Source of the DNA: Anaerotruncus colihominis
GTDB taxonomy: Bacteria; Bacillota; Clostridia; Oscillospirales; Ruminococcaceae
DNA length: 64,000 nucleotides
Assembly: GCF_010206195.1 (NCBI RefSeq)
Contig: NZ_VIQT01000019.1
Span: forward strand, 697 to 64,696
Direction: 5' to 3'
Positions 62,362 through 64,000 of the stretch are shown here, in pieces. The translations under genes were made by a program, and so were the position numbers. Under the pieces are notes generated by a model. That model was not told where the DNA came from. It made no database searches and saw only the letters and a program-made list of their open reading frames with translations. Each line of letters starts with the position of its first letter. The stretch's first letter is position 1.

Positions 62362-63834
62362 TTACATTTTTCCGCCGCCGGCAACGATCGCCGGCTGCGC
62401 CTTTTTTCCTTTCTGCGGCTTTGGAATCGAAAAAACAAATTCACAATATTCCCCTTCGACAGAACGCACAACGATATCGCCGCCGTGCAGATTGACAATG
62501 GAACGCACAATATGAAGCCCAAGCCCCGCGCCGCCCTTTTCGCGGCTGCGCGATTTATCCGTTTTGTAAAACCGGTCGAAAATATGCGGGATCTCATCTT
62601 TGGCGATTCCGTCGCCGCTGTTTTTAATGCCCACATAGGTATACGCATCGTCGTCGCGGTAGCTGACCTCGATATAGCCGTGCCCGTTGCAGAACTTGAC
62701 GGCGTTTTCGATCAGGTTATAGACCACCTGGTGGATGAGATCCGGGTCGGCCTCGACCATGACCTTGCCGTTATCCAGGCCGCGCACCTCGATGCCCTTC
62801 TCCTCAAGCGGCTTTTCAAAGGTAAACACCGTGCGGATGACCGTCTCATTGACATCAAACAGATCAGGCTTGATCTGTAGTTCCCCCGCTTCAATGCGCG
62901 CAATATTGAGCATCGAGCGCACAAGCCGCGAAAGGCGCTTGACCTCGTCGGAGACGATGTGCAGGTAATCGTCGCGCTTTTCGGGCGGTATGGTCCCGTC
63001 GAGAATTCCGTCGATAAAGCCGGCGATCGTGGTCATCGGCGTGCGCAGCTCGTGTGAGACATTGGCCGTAAACGACCGGCGCGTCACCTCCGTGGTTGCC
63101 AGGGAGGTCGCCATATTGTTAAACGAAATCGCCAGCTTCCCGATCTCATCGTAGCTCTCCACAGGAACGCGCGCGGTGAAATCGCCCTTTGAAAACGCCT
63201 GCGTGGCCGCGACCATTTTGCGCAGGGGCCGCACCAGATCGGCCGTGATAAAATAAACGGCCGCAAATGCGAGAATCAGGACAGCCAGGGAGCTTACGAC
63301 AAACATCTTGAGGATTTCCGATAAAAACACCATCAGCGTGCCGGCCGGGGCGGACGCGAAGATCACAGCCGCCGGGACGCCCTCCTCTGTTGAAACGGGA
63401 ATGCCCACAGTGTAATGCCTTTCATCGTACAGGCCGCCCATCCTTCCAAGTTCCTGATACTCGCCCTTGGAAACAGCCGCTTCAATGATCTTTTGGGGGA
63501 TGATGATATCGTTGTAACCGCCGCCTGTTCCGCTGGTCAGCATCTTGATCGAACCGTCGATCCCCACGAGATAGACGTCCGCCTCGATCGCATCGGCAAC
63601 GATGCGGTATCGCGGCAGCACCTTGGCCACCGTGACCCCCTGGTACCGGTTCTCACGAAAATCGGAATAAGTCAGCTCCGCCGCCTGCTGCGCATTGTGT
63701 TCCAGCAGGCGAAAGCGGTCCTGCTTAAAATACTGCGTCGCAAACGCAAGCAGCACCGCGCCCAGAATTGTGATGCTGAGCAGGATGATCGCCGCCACTG
63801 TGATAAAATGTTTACTGAACAAGGTTTTCTGCAT
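62362..63834 (-). CDS. Sensor histidine kinase (envelope-type, with HAMP)
   Basis: A 490-residue two-component kinase. Helix 1 (about 10-33), an extracellular sensor domain (34-165) of sCache/PAS-like type, helix 2 (about 172-200), HAMP (200-250), HisKA with FTANVSHELRTPM and phospho-acceptor His261, and HATPase with IENAVKFC, GIKNSGDGI, GGAGLGLHIV. AGAGGAAG precedes the ATG. The response regulator ends just upstream at 63961. By position it may control the htrA gene that follows. Confidence 0.94.
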   Translation of the reverse strand: MQKTLFSKHFITVAAIILLSITILGAVLLAFATQYFKQDRFRLLEHNAQQAAELTYSDFRENRYQGVTVAKVLPRYRIVADAIEADVYLVGIDGSIKMLTSGTGGGYNDIIIPQKIIEAAVSKGEYQELGRMGGLYDERHYTVGIPVSTEEGVPAAVIFASAPAGTLMVFLSEILKMFVVSSLAVLILAFAAVYFITADLVRPLRKMVAATQAFSKGDFTARVPVESYDEIGKLAISFNNMATSLATTEVTRRSFTANVSHELRTPMTTIAGFIDGILDGTIPPEKRDDYLHIVSDEVKRLSRLVRSMLNIARIEAGELQIKPDLFDVNETVIRTVFTFEKPLEEKGIEVRGLDNGKVMVEADPDLIHQVVYNLIENAVKFCNGHGYIEVSYRDDDAYTYVGIKNSGDGIAKDEIPHIFDRFYKTDKSRSREKGGAGLGLHIVRSIVNLHGGDIVVRSVEGEYCEFVFSIPKPQKGKKAQPAIVAGGGKM

Positions 63835-63886
63835 GGAACGCTTCCTCTCCGGACGGCCGGCGGTCAGACGCCTTTTCGGAAAGCGC

Positions 63887-63916
63887 CCGATAACGAACCG
63901 GGTTCGTTATCGGGCC
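63887..63916. repeat. Perfect hairpin between regulator and kinase genes
   Basis: GCCCGATAACGAACC pairs with its complement GGTTCGTTATCGGGC with no clear loop excess. It lies between the response regulator and kinase genes and has no T tract. Confidence 0.6.
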
Positions 63917-63930
63917 GCCGTCCTGATTTT

Positions 63931-63962
63931 GGGCTGTCTGAACAGTCTGTCAGGCAAGCCCT
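63931..63962 (-). repeat. Family C-like element at the response regulator stop
   Basis: GGGCTGTCTGAACA and TGTCAGGCAAGCCC face each other. On the minus strand TAGGGCTTG begins with the stop codon of the response regulator, as in the other copies. Confidence 0.55.
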
Positions 63963-64000
63963 ATTCCTTCACTTCAAATTTATATCCGACGCCCCAAACC
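63961..64000 (-). CDS. Response regulator, C-terminal end only (window edge)
   Basis: Minus strand reads VWGVGYKFEVKE and TAG, the usual end of an OmpR/PhoB-type winged-helix response regulator (WGxGYKF). The rest lies beyond the window. It precedes the histidine kinase on the same strand, forming a two-component pair. Confidence 0.85.
   Translation of the reverse strand, partial: VWGVGYKFEVKE

Overview
The window looks like chromosome of a low-to-mid GC (by eye about 55 %) Gram-positive anaerobe of the class Clostridia, most likely Oscillospirales/Ruminococcaceae-like. Reasons: strong AGGAGG-type ribosome binding sites, many GTG/TTG starts, Firmicutes gene orders (recA-recX-rimO-pgsA; ylxM-ffh-rpsP-khpA-rimM-trmD; comEC-holA), a T-box before cysE-cysS, a TPP riboswitch before thiC, HPr with His15 and Ser46, and ribose/BMP-type ABC importers. 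No rRNA, phage, transposase gene or CRISPR array is seen. One tRNA (Leu, UAA) is present.

Layout. 0.2-2.8 kb: two related secreted proteins on the minus strand, the first behind a structured leader RNA. 3.1-7.8 kb: cytidylate-kinase-like protein, rhodanese, a cyclic-nucleotide-binding-domain protein, thiC with TPP riboswitch, a small basic coiled-coil protein and a bactofilin. 8.0-12.5 kb: tRNA-Leu, a lipoprotein, a YitT/YczE-like membrane protein and FapA (DUF342). 12.6-20.3 kb: nucleoside salvage, with a divergent DeoR-type regulator facing deoC, a BMP-type nucleoside importer (binding protein, double ATPase, two permeases) and a uridine-phosphorylase-like enzyme. 20.6-23.8 kb: a Tet(M)/EF-G-like GTPase fused to a C-terminal NYN (YacP/Rae1-like) nuclease domain, coupled to a DsbA-like protein. 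24.1-32.2 kb: a sugar operon with a DeoR regulator, a DhaK-like protein lacking both key histidines, DhaL, a PfkB kinase, class II aldolase and a ribose-type ABC importer. 32.4-39.9 kb (minus): lipoprotein, DHHW-like protein, MBOAT-like protein, Toprim protein, holA, comEC and an XRE regulator. 40-47.4 kb: cysS, cysE with a Cys T-box, lipoprotein, pgsA, rimO, recX, recA. 47.6-49.1 kb: a tandem block of 0.35-0.5 kb repeats. 49.1-58.6 kb: coiled-coil protein, coaD, rsmD, uvrC, HPr, the ffh/S16/trmD cluster, and divergent cysK plus a membrane protein. 58.7-64 kb: a further repeat copy, a monoacylglycerol-lipase-like hydrolase, a Usp-like protein, HtrA protease, a sensor kinase and the last codons of its response regulator.

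The window is unusually rich in palindromic interspersed repeats, which I sort into four families. A: copies at 1.5, 13.7 and 47.4 kb, the last two in the 5' leaders of deoC and recA. B: copies at 1.3 and 4.3 kb. C: five copies, each touching or adjoining the stop codon of a gene. D: the large block at 47.7 kb and a copy at 58.7 kb. In A and B the pairing arms change together between copies, which points to selection on RNA or DNA structure.

The most promising biology is (1) the GTPase-NYN fusion, a possible ribosomal A-site factor carrying its own mRNA nuclease; (2) the DhaK-like/DhaL/PfkB/aldolase/ABC operon, which could be a ketose pathway using two successive kinases; (3) an MBOAT-DHHW pair in which both partners have lost the expected catalytic residues; and (4) the family A element, whose right arm can pair with either of two upstream arms.
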